Positions 27,867 through 36,836 of a DNA stretch of 64,000 nt are shown in pieces. The notes beneath the pieces were generated by a model. The model did no database searches. It was not told where the DNA came from and saw only the letters and a list, made by a program, of their open reading frames with translations. The stretch is from assembly GCA_027488865.1 (NCBI GenBank), contig JAIYAU010000010.1:1-64000 (forward strand). Reading direction: 5' to 3'. Source of the stretch: Cytophagaceae bacterium. GTDB lineage: Bacteria; Bacteroidota; Bacteroidia; Cytophagales; UBA9547. Numbering within the stretch: position 1 is the first letter of the stretch; each line of letters opens with the position of its first letter. Position numbers and translations under genes: made by a program.

Positions 27867-28535
27867 TTATAAATTCGTTTGGATTTTAGTAATATCAATA
27901 TTTATTTTATTCAACATGGCATTGCAGGCAATGTTATAACCATTTTTGTTTGACTCAAGCTTTTGTTCAGCTTCGGCTATTTCACCTTTTAATGTAGTTA
28001 TTTTGGCCTGCGCGTCAGAAATCTCTTGAGTAAGCTTTTTTATCAACTCTGAGTTTTCTATCATCTTTTTTTCAAGCGCAACTGCAGAAGATTTTTTTGT
28101 TTCTAAATCAGTAGCACTTTTTAAATCTATGGCTTTCTCAAATTTAAGTTTGTCGTTGTTTACGATCTCTTTATAAAAATTGGCAGAGTCGACCAGCTTT
28201 TGTTTTGTAAGACCTTGTATGGTTAACGAGGCAAATACCGCCGAAAATCTTGTTTTTTCATCAGGTATATGTGCTTCTAGGGTTTCCAACATTTTACAAA
28301 ACTCATAATAATCAGGGCCTTGCATGTTAGATTGATCAAATAGTTTATCAAAATGAACTTCGAATTTTTCCAAATCCGCTTGATTAAGACTTGCTATTGA
28401 TTCTGGTTTAAAGGTATTAACCACACTATTTTGTTGAATAATGGGCTTGTCTAAAGGAATTTCCTTTTGTGTAACTTCATTTGATTCCTCAATTTCTACG
28501 AAAACTCCAAGTGCCTTTTTTAAAAAGCTTGCCAT
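27867..28535 (-). CDS. Soluble coiled-coil protein, unknown
   Basis: About 222 residues from the ATG at 28535 (MASFLKKALGVFVEIEE); the upstream extension to 28595 encodes a hydrophobic AT-rich stretch and is judged non-coding. The first 70 residues are polar, residues about 75-130 form a compact helical part (PDYYEFCKMLETLEAHIPDEKTRFSAVFASLTIQGLTKQKLVDSANFYKEIV), and residues about 150-205 a coiled coil (ALEKKMIENSELIKKLTQEISDAQAKITTLKGEIAEAEQKLESNKNGY). First gene of the unit, 9 bp upstream of the membrane-anchored coiled-coil gene. No known family recognised. Confidence 0.72.
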   Translation of the reverse strand: MASFLKKALGVFVEIEESNEVTQKEIPLDKPIIQQNSVVNTFKPESIASLNQADLEKFEVHFDKLFDQSNMQGPDYYEFCKMLETLEAHIPDEKTRFSAVFASLTIQGLTKQKLVDSANFYKEIVNNDKLKFEKAIDLKSATDLETKKSSAVALEKKMIENSELIKKLTQEISDAQAKITTLKGEIAEAEQKLESNKNGYNIACNAMLNKINIDITKIQTNL

Positions 28536-28683
28536 GTTATTAAAAATAAGATATGTTATAGGATATAAAAATATACATATATTCTCAAAGTACAAATAAA
28601 ATATTTATGATCGATTATTTGAACTATGTCTTTCTCTGTTTAAATATCACTTCCCTAAGCAGCCAAAGACAAACTCATTGAAG

Positions 28684-29115
28684 CTATTTTTTGAGTAAAT
28701 CTCTAATTTCCATCAATAATTTCTCCTGAGCCGAAGGTTCTGCTGGCGCTTCTGGAGCTTCTTCTTTCTTTTTCAGCGCATTTAATGCTTTTACCACTAG
28801 AAACATAGCAAACGCCACTATTAAAAAGTTGATAGTAGCATTTATAAATTCACCCCATGTGATGGCTACTTCAGCTACACTTTTTGTGACAATATTACCC
28901 GCGGCATCTTTTATTTCAGCTATTCCACTTCTCAACACCAATTTGGCATCTTTAAAGCCTGAGTCACTCATAATCAAGCCTATAGGAGGGGTAAAAATAC
29001 CACCTACAAAACTGTTTGATACATTGGTAAACGCTGCACCCATTACAAAAGCAACAGAAGTATCTACCAAATTGCCTTTCATGGCAAAGGTCTTAAATTC
29101 GTTTAAAAAGCCCAT
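28684..29115 (-). CDS. mscL: Large-conductance mechanosensitive channel MscL
   Basis: A 143-residue inner-membrane channel that opens on osmotic downshock. The family start MGFLNEFKTFAMKGNLVDTSVAFVMGAAFTNVSNSFVGGIFTPPIGLI matches MscL TM1 including the conserved glycine-rich pore line. TM2 is FINATINFLIVAFAMFLVVKALNAL, and the C-terminal helical bundle APEAPAEPSAQEKLLMEIRDLLKK is complete. Slightly longer than the E. coli protein (136). Monocistronic. Confidence 0.96.
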   Translation of the reverse strand: MGFLNEFKTFAMKGNLVDTSVAFVMGAAFTNVSNSFVGGIFTPPIGLIMSDSGFKDAKLVLRSGIAEIKDAAGNIVTKSVAEVAITWGEFINATINFLIVAFAMFLVVKALNALKKKEEAPEAPAEPSAQEKLLMEIRDLLKK

Positions 29116-29227
29116 TCTTAAAAAGTGTTTAATTATTAATATTTAAATCTACATAAATAATTTAAAAAAATCTTATGTAGCTATAATTATTACCCTAAAT
29201 TTGTAAAACATCAAAAGTACAACATCC

Positions 29228-29713
29228 ATGAGCTGGGAAACCTTAAAGATTATTTTTTATGTAGTTATAGGTATTGTTTATTTTTTGTTTCAATTACAGA
29301 AAAACAAGAAAAACCAAACTAAACCTACACCATCTGAAGCTAGTTCTCCAAAGTCATTAGAAGAAATGCTTAAGGAATTTGGGATGCAAATGGAAGAAAA
29401 GCAAAAAGAAGAACCTGTTATACAACCTGTGGTTACTCAAAAAAAGGTTAACAATAGAAGTGAAGAGGGAAACATTGTTGTAGAAAACACACAAAAAAGT
29501 ATTAGACAAATTCAAATAGATAAAGCAGAGGTTAAAAAAACGGCAGCTATCGATTATGAACAACAAGGTGTATCTTACACTTATGAGGAAAGAAAGCCTT
29601 TTAAAGAATATTCAAATGTTGCAAAACCAAATTATTACGCCCAACTTATTGCAAATCCAAAAACCATAAAAGATGCAATTGTGATTGCAGAAATTATGAA
29701 TAGAAAATTCTAG
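29228..29713 (+). CDS. Small membrane-anchored protein, unknown
   Basis: A 161-residue protein with an N-terminal helix (LKIIFYVVIGIVYFLFQLQ) and a long hydrophilic, probably disordered cytoplasmic region. The C-terminus (YYAQLIANPKTIKDAIVIAEIMNRKF) is the conserved part of a small family common in Bacteroidota, where the last residues N-P-x-x-I-K-D-A-I-V-x-x-E-I-x-x-R-K-[FY] recur. Role unknown. A TAAATTTG sequence at 29196-29203, 25 bases upstream of the ATG, fits the -7 promoter element but has no clear -33. Confidence 0.7.
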   Translation: MSWETLKIIFYVVIGIVYFLFQLQKNKKNQTKPTPSEASSPKSLEEMLKEFGMQMEEKQKEEPVIQPVVTQKKVNNRSEEGNIVVENTQKSIRQIQIDKAEVKKTAAIDYEQQGVSYTYEERKPFKEYSNVAKPNYYAQLIANPKTIKDAIVIAEIMNRKF

Positions 29714-29763
29714 AGCAGAAGTTGCTTAAAAATGGGTTTGTTGTCAAATTCACAGAAAAATTG

Positions 29764-30453
29764 CTAAATCCTTAAGGAACTCATTCCTCCGTCAACGTGC
29801 AAGATTTGTCCTGTAATCCAAGATGAATCTGGTGAAAGTAAAAAATAAGCCATTTTTGCAATATCAAGAGCGCTTCCTATTTTCTGCAAAGGATGCCTTT
29901 GACCAGAAGCAACTTTTTTATCCTCAGTTGAGAGTATTTTGGAGGCAAGAGGTGTATCAGTTATAGATGGTGCAATGGCATTCACCCTAATTTTGGGTGC
30001 AAGTTCTGCCGCTAATGCTTTGGTAATTCCCTCAATAGCACCTTTACTAGCCGATACCAAAGAGTGATAAGGCAAACCCGTACCTACAGCCACTGTGCTA
30101 AAAAAAACAACCGATCCTTGCTCAGATTTTTTAAGTGCTGGAAGTATCCATTGTAGTATTTTTACAGCAGAAGTCACATTCAGTTTATAGTCTTCAATAA
30201 AATCGTTTTCTGTAAATCTACTAAATGGTTTTAATGCAATACTTCCAGGGCAATAAACGAATGCATCGATCACTTCTGGTAGAAATGTAAGGTCTTCAGC
30301 ATTTAAAAGAGTGACATCTTTGTTAAGTTGGCTTACATTTAAGTCAACGAGAGGTGTTCTTGAAATGGAATATATTTGGTCTCCCTTTTCAACTGCAAGT
30401 GTGGCGATACTATTGCCAATACCATAAGATGCCCCTACTATTAAAATATTCAT
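29764..30453 (-). CDS. Short-chain dehydrogenase/reductase
   Basis: A 229-residue SDR. Cofactor motif NILIVGASYGIGNSIA (variant TGxxxGxG, with V-G-A-S-Y-G-I-G), catalytic Ser in VVFFSTVAVGTGLPYHSLVSASKGAIEG with Tyr of the usual YxxxK changed to H-S-L-V-S-A-S-K: here P-Y-H-S-L-V-S-A-S-K, so the catalytic Tyr would be displaced or replaced by serine (S-A-S-K). The end VDGGMSSLRI is the standard SDR C-terminus. Possibly a divergent reductase or non-catalytic paralogue. Monocistronic. Confidence 0.85.
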   Translation of the reverse strand: MNILIVGASYGIGNSIATLAVEKGDQIYSISRTPLVDLNVSQLNKDVTLLNAEDLTFLPEVIDAFVYCPGSIALKPFSRFTENDFIEDYKLNVTSAVKILQWILPALKKSEQGSVVFFSTVAVGTGLPYHSLVSASKGAIEGITKALAAELAPKIRVNAIAPSITDTPLASKILSTEDKKVASGQRHPLQKIGSALDIAKMAYFLLSPDSSWITGQILHVDGGMSSLRI

Positions 30454-30546
30454 TGTTTTGTAGCTTTTTTATTTCAAACATCGTAATATGCTGTTATGTT
30501 TAAATATCTTATTTAATTGTAAAAGCTATTCAGTAAACTTTCTTTC

Positions 30547-31095
30547 ATGAACACATTTTATAAATTGTTTATAGCGCTATTGTTTTCTTTTTTAAGTTCA
30601 TTTGCCGCACAACCCGAATTCAAACAAGGTTATATTATTACTAATAAAAATGATACAGTTAGGGGTTTGATAAGCAATAGCCATCAAGATGCATATTTAT
30701 TTGTTGACTTTAAGTTAAATACACAAGCCAAAGACACAGTTTATTCTCCAAAATTTATTTTAGGATATGCTGTTGAAAATGAAGTATTTAGAACCGTTCA
30801 TATTCCTTTTAATGCAGATACCTTATATTCTTTTGCTAAAGTACTTGAGGAAGGTAATATAACTTTGTATAAAACAAAATTGAAATTAGACGCTTTACTT
30901 AAGGCTAAAGAGGCATATCTATATGTAAAAAGTGGAGAAATCGGCTTTAAACCTGCAGGGAAAGTCAATAGCTTATTACCTGCTATTGAGGATAACGTAG
31001 AACTTACCGAACTAGTAAAAAACCATTATTACAAGGACAATGAAATGAGCAAAATATTGGTGTGTAAAAAATACAATGAAAGTTACAAAAAATAA
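30547..31095 (+). CDS. Exported protein of unknown function, 182 aa
   Basis: Signal peptide MNTFYKLFIALLFSFLSSFAAQ followed by PEFKQGYIITNKNDTVRGLISN, a start shared by a group of Bacteroidota periplasmic proteins in which the motif G-[YF]-[IV]-x-x-x-x-N-D-T-[IV]-x-G-x-I recurs. The remainder is beta-rich with several lysines and a C-terminal K-rich tail. I know no function for this group. Convergent with the SDR gene downstream; a weak hairpin lies after the stop. Confidence 0.7.
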   Translation: MNTFYKLFIALLFSFLSSFAAQPEFKQGYIITNKNDTVRGLISNSHQDAYLFVDFKLNTQAKDTVYSPKFILGYAVENEVFRTVHIPFNADTLYSFAKVLEEGNITLYKTKLKLDALLKAKEAYLYVKSGEIGFKPAGKVNSLLPAIEDNVELTELVKNHYYKDNEMSKILVCKKYNESYKK

Positions 31096-31155
31096 GTTTT
31101 AGCTGGTAAAGCCAAAACTTATTTAAGCTACTAAATCTAGGTACCAGCTTGGTTT

Positions 31156-31971
31156 TTACAGTTTGTAGGCTGTTTTGATCATTTTAAAAAAAATAGAATC
31201 GGACAGAATTTTCCTTAAATTTAAAAGCATTGGCCCTGGTTTTCCTACGGCATAACGCATTCTTTTACTTCCGTCAGTTGCAGCTTTATAAATGGTTTTG
31301 GCCACTACCTCAGGTCCTTCTGCTTCTTTCATGGCTGCTTGCGCAGCTTTTTCAAATTTGGTTATAAAATTATCATACGCAGTCGTATAATCTGGTTTTA
31401 TAAACTGGCGACTACTCCCATAAAATTCTGTTTTTATTGGCCCCGGTTCTACAATTTTCAATTTTATATTGAACTGTGCCAATTCATACTGCAAAGACTC
31501 TGTGAAACCTTCTACAGCAAATTTAGTGGCGTGGTAAATGCTGTATAGAGGAAAGGTGATTTTGCCACCCATGCTCGAGATTTGAATAATCGTTCCTCCA
31601 CCTTGCTCACGCATCAATTTGATGGCCTCTCTAGTTACTCGCATTAATCCAAAAACGTTTGTGTCAAACTGTTTTTGAACAACCTCGTCACTCATAGCTT
31701 CAAAGGCTCCATCTACACCAAATCCTGCATTGTTGAGTACCACATTTATCGTTCCAAAATCTTTTTTAATTGCCTCCAAAGCATTCTGAATACTTTCTGG
31801 CTGAGTTACATCCAAGGCGTATAATTTTACGTTTTGAATTGTGTTAAATGCTGTTTCCTTTTCTGGAGTACGTTGTGTTGCGGCTACATTCCAGCCATTT
31901 TTTGCAAACTCTAATACACTTGCTTTTCCAATTCCACTTGATGTTCCTGTGATTAATATTGTTTTTTTCAT
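31156..31971 (-). CDS. SDR oxidoreductase controlled by the divergent MerR
   Basis: A 271-residue classical SDR: MKKTILITGTSSGIGKASVLEFAKNG (TGxxxGIG), VLNNAGFGVDGAF, catalytic GTIIQISSMGGKITFPLYSIYHATKFAVEGFTESLQYEL (Ser, Tyr-x-x-x-Lys as Y-H-A-T-K), and KIVEPGPIKTEF. Full active site is intact. Substrate unknown; the MerR neighbour and the shared operator suggest induction by a small electrophile or drug-like ligand, which is inference. The ATG at 31971 is preferred to 31995 because it restores the usual MKKT...TG spacing and lies downstream of the predicted promoter. Confidence 0.9.
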   Translation of the reverse strand: MKKTILITGTSSGIGKASVLEFAKNGWNVAATQRTPEKETAFNTIQNVKLYALDVTQPESIQNALEAIKKDFGTINVVLNNAGFGVDGAFEAMSDEVVQKQFDTNVFGLMRVTREAIKLMREQGGGTIIQISSMGGKITFPLYSIYHATKFAVEGFTESLQYELAQFNIKLKIVEPGPIKTEFYGSSRQFIKPDYTTAYDNFITKFEKAAQAAMKEAEGPEVVAKTIYKAATDGSKRMRYAVGKPGPMLLNLRKILSDSIFFKMIKTAYKL

Positions 31972-31992
31972 ATTTAAGTTTTCAATTGAAAA

Positions 31993-32023
31993 CAAAAATA
32001 CTATGCTGCCATCAAACCCACAA
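31993..32023 (-). promoter_or_regulatory. Promoter of the SDR gene
   Basis: On the minus strand TTG (32023-32021), a 20-base spacer and TATTTTTG (32000-31993), an ideal Bacteroidota promoter. Transcription would start near 31987, giving a leader of about 15 bases before the ATG at 31971. Confidence 0.65.
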
Positions 32024-32029
32024 CATTAG

Positions 32030-32044
32030 AGTATAGTCTATACT
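32030..32044. promoter_or_regulatory. MerR-type operator dyad
   Basis: Perfect palindrome AGTATAG-T-CTATACT in the middle of the divergent SDR/merR intergenic region. It ends on the first base of the -33 TTG of the merR promoter and lies 6 bases from the -33 of the SDR promoter, so one dimer can control both. Well placed for MerR binding; the regulator identity is inferred from position. Confidence 0.65.
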
Positions 32045-32073
32045 TGCTATTTATTTTTAACTGTTTATATTTG
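32044..32073 (+). promoter_or_regulatory. Promoter of merR-like gene
   Basis: TTG at 32044-32046, a 19-base spacer and TATATTTG at 32066-32073. The ATG of the regulator begins four bases later (32078), so the mRNA would start at or beside the start codon, i.e. be leaderless or nearly so. Confidence 0.65.
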
Positions 32074-32077
32074 TATT

Positions 32078-32440
32078 ATGTTAATAAATGAATTATCCAA
32101 ACGGACAGGTATCACAATCCATACCATTCGATTTTATGAAAAATCAGGATTGATAAAAGGTAGGCGTGATGGAAACGTAACTTCCAATAATTATTTTCAT
32201 TATGATGAGGAGATTGTGGAAAAATTGGAACTCATACGCGATGCCAAATCAGTAGGTTTTACAATTAGCGAAATTTCGCAATTGATCGATGCTTGGTACA
32301 ATAACAAAATGACTGTGGTTGATAAATTGGCAGTTTTGGATGAAAAAATGGCAAGTATCAATTTAAGGATTCAGCAATTAAAAGAAATGAAAAAGTTAAT
32401 AAACCAATTTAGAGAAACAGTGGAAAAAGAAGGTTGTTAA
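32078..32440 (+). CDS. MerR family transcriptional regulator
   Basis: A 120-residue regulator. The N-terminal winged helix-turn-helix is clear: INELSKRTGITIHTIRFYEKSGLIKGRRDGN...YFHYDEEIVEKLELIRDAKSVGFTISEISQLID, and a C-terminal dimerising helix follows (VDKLAVLDEKMASINLRIQQLKEMKKLINQF). A single cysteine is the last residue (KEGC), and there is no C-x-n-C metal site as in MerR/ZntR, so it may sense an organic ligand. Divergent from the SDR gene with a shared dyad, and likely autoregulated. Confidence 0.9.
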   Translation: MLINELSKRTGITIHTIRFYEKSGLIKGRRDGNVTSNNYFHYDEEIVEKLELIRDAKSVGFTISEISQLIDAWYNNKMTVVDKLAVLDEKMASINLRIQQLKEMKKLINQFRETVEKEGC

Positions 32441-33022
32441 TAGGCGAATTTTTGGTTTAAAGTTATATTGCTATTAATCTGCTTTGTTTACATTTAAACG
32501 TACCTTTTTTGTGGCTAATCAACCTTTAAATAATACCACTATCCATTCATACAGCCCGTCAAAAATGAACTAACTTGGTTATAAATTCAAATAACGGCAA
32601 ACATTTGAAATTATAAATGGCAATCAACATTATGCGCTTATGTTACATTTTAATTAAAATGGCTATAGGTTATATAACATTTTGTAGATTGAAAATTATA
32701 AGGATAAATAGTTAAAAACTAGTAGGTTATAATTTTTTGACATAGGATGTTATATGTTATTACAAAAATATTTATACTTTTTATAAACAAAATGGGCCGC
32801 ATTTAGTAAAATAGTCATATTAATTATTGTAATATTTAAAATATAATTATCTTTGTATAAAATATAACTTAGGTGTGATTTTCAATTAATCAACAAACAA
32901 CTAATTGCTGGGGATGCGTGTGTGGGATTACAATCGGCTAAGGATTAAAACCACTTGCTTAATTTCTATCAAGGTTATTAACAAAATTATTTATTGGGAA
33001 TAGTTTATATGTAATTCTAACT
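32441..33022. other. Intergenic region with cellulase promoter
   Basis: 582 bases, very AT-rich, without a credible gene. Contains a promoter matching the phylum pattern on the plus strand at 32827-32855 (see next entry), and downstream of it about 160 bases of transcribed leader including a GC-richer stretch near 32908-32945. No recognised riboswitch. Confidence 0.5.
32827..32855 (+). promoter_or_regulatory. Promoter of the GH9 cellulase gene
   Basis: TTG at 32827-32829, an 18-base spacer and TATCTTTG at 32848-32855. Transcription from about 32861 would give a leader of about 160 bases, long for this phylum, leaving room for regulation of translation. Confidence 0.55.
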
Positions 33023-36000
33023 ATGAATCGTTACTACTTCGAGAGGTCATCGCTATGGCTGAAATTTTCAAATCAATTATTTTCTAGTGCTACTAAAGCT
33101 TTGTTAGCTTTTTATTTGGTATTCTATCTGGGCTCACTATCTTCATTTGCACAGCCCAATTTTACCAATGCAGATTATCAAAAGGTTCTATGGATGACAA
33201 CCCGTTTTTATGGAGCTCAACGATCAGGAAGTAACAATTGGGTGTTAGCGGGTCATTTACCATCAGGCGCTAATGCTGCATTAACGGGAACAGCTTTCCG
33301 AAATGATAGGCATACTGATGGTACAGACTTATCTGGTGGCTGGCATGACTGTGGTGACCACGTCAAGTTTGGACAAACCCAATTTTATTCAGCCTATTTA
33401 GTTATCAAAGGCTACGCAGAATTTCCTCAAGGTTATGATGACAGATATTCATTTACTTACAACGGGTATCGCACATCCAATCAATGGGATTTTGAAGGAA
33501 ATGGTCATGACCCTAACTGTATTCCTGACATTTTGGATGAGATGAAACATGAAACAGACTACCTTATCAAAATTACGCCTAACGGGTCTAATTTTTATTG
33601 GCAAGTAGGTAATGGAGGTGGTTCTGCTGATCATGCTACATGGACAACAGCCACTCAAATGCAACGCCAATCAGTAAATCAGGGAGGAAACAATGACAAT
33701 GGAGTTACATCAGGCCCTTATAGACCTGCATGTAAAAATCCTGCTGATGCCTCGATGCCCTCTTTTGCTGGAGCTACATTGGCCTGTATGGCAAGGGTTT
33801 ACAAAAAATTTGATGCGGCTTATGCGGCCACTTGTCTTACACACGCTTTAAATGCTTATGCTTATGCAAAAGCTAATCCTGGCACAACAGGAACTTGCTT
33901 TGGCAATTTCTATTTTGCAGATCGTGGTTGGAAGGCTGCATTTGCCTCTTTATGCGCTGAGCTGTTCTGGACAACAGGCAACGCTGCTTATAGAACCGAG
34001 GCTTTATCTTACTCGGATGCCGACATGGACATCAATGTTGGATATACATTTGACTATGGGAATAATGGTGAAATTGGGATGTATAATTTAGCTAGATTAG
34101 GCAGAGCCTCTTCAATTACTGCTTTTAACAACAGAATTACTGGTCATTTCTTGGCAGCTGGTAGTAGAAACGCCAATGGTGTTTATACTGCGCAGGGTAC
34201 TTGGGGAAGACTTAGATATAATGGAAATGCTGCATTTTTAATTTCTTTGTATTCTAAACTTAATAATAATACAACCGCAGCAGTAATTAAAGCAATCCAT
34301 GATGATGTAGATTACATCATGGGTAAAAATAGCAGCAAAAGAACTTATGTTGTGGGGTTTGCCCCAGCGGCTGGCGGGCCTTATACAACGGTGCAATATC
34401 CTCACCATAGAAGTGTGTACTTAAGAGACGACAACCCTGGCAATGCAGTGGTGTTGACCATACCAGCAAAAAACAGACAGCTAGGGGCGCTAGTTGGTGG
34501 CCAGCGAGATGGCACCTATAATGATGACAGGAATGATTATGTAAATTCTGAGGTTTGCATAGATTACAATGCAGGTTTGGTTGGGGCTTTAGGTTTTGTT
34601 AATCAACGATTGGCTCCTGTTGATACAAATAAATTTTGTGGCAATAGTAAATGTAAAGATCCAAATCTAGGCCCGGAACTTTCTACCTGTGCTGGTACTA
34701 CTTTGCCTTTAACTTTACAGTCAAATACCACACAACCGAGTGGAGTAATTTTTACTTGGTACAGAAATGGAGCTGTTATTTCAGGTCAAACTGGCCCTAA
34801 TTGTACCAATTGTGCCACAGTTGCAGGGAATTATGTGGTTGTAAGAGATTCTGCTTCTGGTACATGTAAAGCTCAGGATACTTTAAATATCAGCAACAGC
34901 ATTCCCACACCAGACCTTGGTGCAGATCAACTATTATGTACCGCAAGCAGTATCAATTTAAGTCCAGCCAACGTGGCAAGTTTTCCTGGTTCTACCACTT
35001 ATACTTGGTGGGTTGATGAAACTGGAGGAACAACATACACATCCGTTCCTTCAGTTACTGGATCAACTTATGCTAGTGTTCGTACAAGAGGAAGATACAG
35101 AATTGTGGCATCAGCTGGTGCTTGTACTAGCGAAGATAATGTTGTAATTACCTCAAATTTGCCTAAACCAGTTGATGGTTGTAGAAATACTGCGGGAAGC
35201 GTGGCGATGTCCATATCAAATCCTGGTTTAAACGGTACAAACTATAATTGGTACAGCGCTCCTACAGGTGGTACTTTAATCTGTTCTAACACAATTACTT
35301 GTAACAGTCCTTCCATTGCCTCCTCTGCATTTTATTATGTTCAAGACATGAGTGCTATCAATACCACCGTTGGCCCTACAACCTTATTTGGAACTTCTAC
35401 CAACTGGGGAGTAAATTCAGGAAACCAATTGTCGTTTACAGCTTCTTCGAATTTTGATATTTTATCAATGGATGTACCTTTTTTAATTTATGGAAACGGG
35501 AGCGGTACGATTACGATTGAGATTTTGGATGGCTCTGGCAATCCATTTACACCAGCGAAAACTTTCACTTCAGATGCCTCCAACATAACAACTGGTCAAA
35601 ATGGGCAATTGATTACCTTTAATTTTACAGGATTGACCATTCAGTCATCATGGGGTACCAATTTAAGAATGAGGTTAAGTGCTGAATCTGTAAATGGTGA
35701 CCCCGTTTGGAGTAGTGGAGGAGCAAGCTATCCTTACAGTGTTGCAGGGGTAGTGTCGATTACAGGTGAAGTTGGCGGTTCAGGTAGCAACGATTATATG
35801 TACTTCTATGATTGGCAAATATCCACTGGCACTAACTGTGCGAGATTGCCAGTTCAAGCTAAGATTGGTTCGTGCCCAGCAGTTACCCCAGTTGATTTTA
35901 TGTCCTTACAGGCAACATTGAAAAATGGTAATGTACACCTCAAATGGACTACTTCTTATGAAAAGGGAAATGAAAAATTTGTAATTGAGCGTTCTGCTGA

Positions 36001-36415
36001 TGGGTTTAATTATAAGGTTATTGGGGAGTTGAAGGGTACAAACAACACAACAAACCTTGTTGATTATACATTTACTGACAAATCTGTTGATTATGGGTAT
36101 GCTTATTATCGTGTGGTTAACTTTGACTTTGACGGAAAGTCCAACGCTAGCCAGTGGGTATTTGTAAACACAAGTCAAACTGATTTAAAAGTTTATCCAA
36201 ATCCTTCTAAAGGAATCTATTATGTAAAAGCTACCAAAGATAATTTACCTATTGTTAAATTGAGTGTTTACGATATTTTTGGAAAGGAAATTTACAACGA
36301 TAAGCCGCAACTATCAGAAACTGCTGTAGATTTATCTGCCCAATCTCCAGGATTATACTTCCTAACTGTAGAATACGGAGATAATATTGAAACTTTAAAA
36401 CTTATTAAAGAATAG
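33023..36415 (+). CDS. GH9 endoglucanase with Ig-like modules and T9SS type A sorting domain
   Basis: Secreted cellulase of 1130 residues. A long signal peptide covers residues about 1-43 (hydrophobic core LLAFYLVFYLGSL, cleavage near SSFAQ). The GH9 domain spans about 46-540: the catalytic base region GGWHDCGDHVKFG (W107, D109, D112), the histidine motif PHHRSVYLRDDNPG, and the acid loop DRNDYVNSEVCIDYNAG (D505, E510). Then come two or more Ig-like/PKD-like modules (about 555-720), a beta-sandwich possibly carbohydrate-binding (about 760-950), an FN3-like module (LQATLKNGNVHLKWTTSYEKGNEKFVIERSADG) and the type A sorting domain (LKVYPNPSKGIYYV...LKLIKE, about 1054-1130). Cuts beta-1,4-glucan at the cell surface or in the medium. 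Single gene with its own promoter and terminator. Confidence 0.95.
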   Translation: MNRYYFERSSLWLKFSNQLFSSATKALLAFYLVFYLGSLSSFAQPNFTNADYQKVLWMTTRFYGAQRSGSNNWVLAGHLPSGANAALTGTAFRNDRHTDGTDLSGGWHDCGDHVKFGQTQFYSAYLVIKGYAEFPQGYDDRYSFTYNGYRTSNQWDFEGNGHDPNCIPDILDEMKHETDYLIKITPNGSNFYWQVGNGGGSADHATWTTATQMQRQSVNQGGNNDNGVTSGPYRPACKNPADASMPSFAGATLACMARVYKKFDAAYAATCLTHALNAYAYAKANPGTTGTCFGNFYFADRGWKAAFASLCAELFWTTGNAAYRTEALSYSDADMDINVGYTFDYGNNGEIGMYNLARLGRASSITAFNNRITGHFLAAGSRNANGVYTAQGTWGRLRYNGNAAFLISLYSKLNNNTTAAVIKAIHDDVDYIMGKNSSKRTYVVGFAPAAGGPYTTVQYPHHRSVYLRDDNPGNAVVLTIPAKNRQLGALVGGQRDGTYNDDRNDYVNSEVCIDYNAGLVGALGFVNQRLAPVDTNKFCGNSKCKDPNLGPELSTCAGTTLPLTLQSNTTQPSGVIFTWYRNGAVISGQTGPNCTNCATVAGNYVVVRDSASGTCKAQDTLNISNSIPTPDLGADQLLCTASSINLSPANVASFPGSTTYTWWVDETGGTTYTSVPSVTGSTYASVRTRGRYRIVASAGACTSEDNVVITSNLPKPVDGCRNTAGSVAMSISNPGLNGTNYNWYSAPTGGTLICSNTITCNSPSIASSAFYYVQDMSAINTTVGPTTLFGTSTNWGVNSGNQLSFTASSNFDILSMDVPFLIYGNGSGTITIEILDGSGNPFTPAKTFTSDASNITTGQNGQLITFNFTGLTIQSSWGTNLRMRLSAESVNGDPVWSSGGASYPYSVAGVVSITGEVGGSGSNDYMYFYDWQISTGTNCARLPVQAKIGSCPAVTPVDFMSLQATLKNGNVHLKWTTSYEKGNEKFVIERSADGFNYKVIGELKGTNNTTNLVDYTFTDKSVDYGYAYYRVVNFDFDGKSNASQWVFVNTSQTDLKVYPNPSKGIYYVKATKDNLPIVKLSVYDIFGKEIYNDKPQLSETAVDLSAQSPGLYFLTVEYGDNIETLKLIKE

Positions 36416-36438
36416 CATATTCTACTTAAACATAAATG

Positions 36439-36471
36439 AAAAGCCCTAAAATAATCATTAGGGCTTTTTTT
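36439..36471 (+). terminator. Intrinsic terminator after the GH9 gene
   Basis: 11-bp perfect stem aaaagccctaa / ttagggctttt, 8-base loop, followed by a T-run. Confidence 0.92.
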
Positions 36472-36836
36472 GTTTATTTTATTTTAATAATACACTTAGA
36501 ATAGATGTTAATGGACATAACTAATTGATTTATAATTGTTAAATACCTTGTTGCATTTAATGGTTTATTTTAACCTTTGCAGTATTATCTAATTTAATTG
36601 GTTGAATCTAAATTACTCATTGAAAACAGAGGAGAGTCATTTAAGAACAAATGATATTTTTATCTGTTATATGTAAGACCAATAGTTCTTTTATCAGAAC
36701 AAATAATTTACTGCGTAGATTGGGATAATTTCGACATCTTGGCAATAAAGACAAGTTAGATAAATTTATATTTACAACATAAGTTTATCAAATCATTATA
36801 ATAACTATTTTTGTTTCAGAAATAAATAAATATCAT
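36472..36836. other. Intergenic, no gene seen
   Basis: AT-rich, with stops in all frames. Near its end TATTTTTG at 36806-36813 resembles a -7 element for the downstream cytochrome gene, but without a TTG at the right distance. No RNA gene recognised. Confidence 0.4.

Noticed and set aside
31093..31125. Hairpin after the 182-aa exported protein
   Set aside because: Stem is interrupted and lacks a T-run; too weak for a terminator call.
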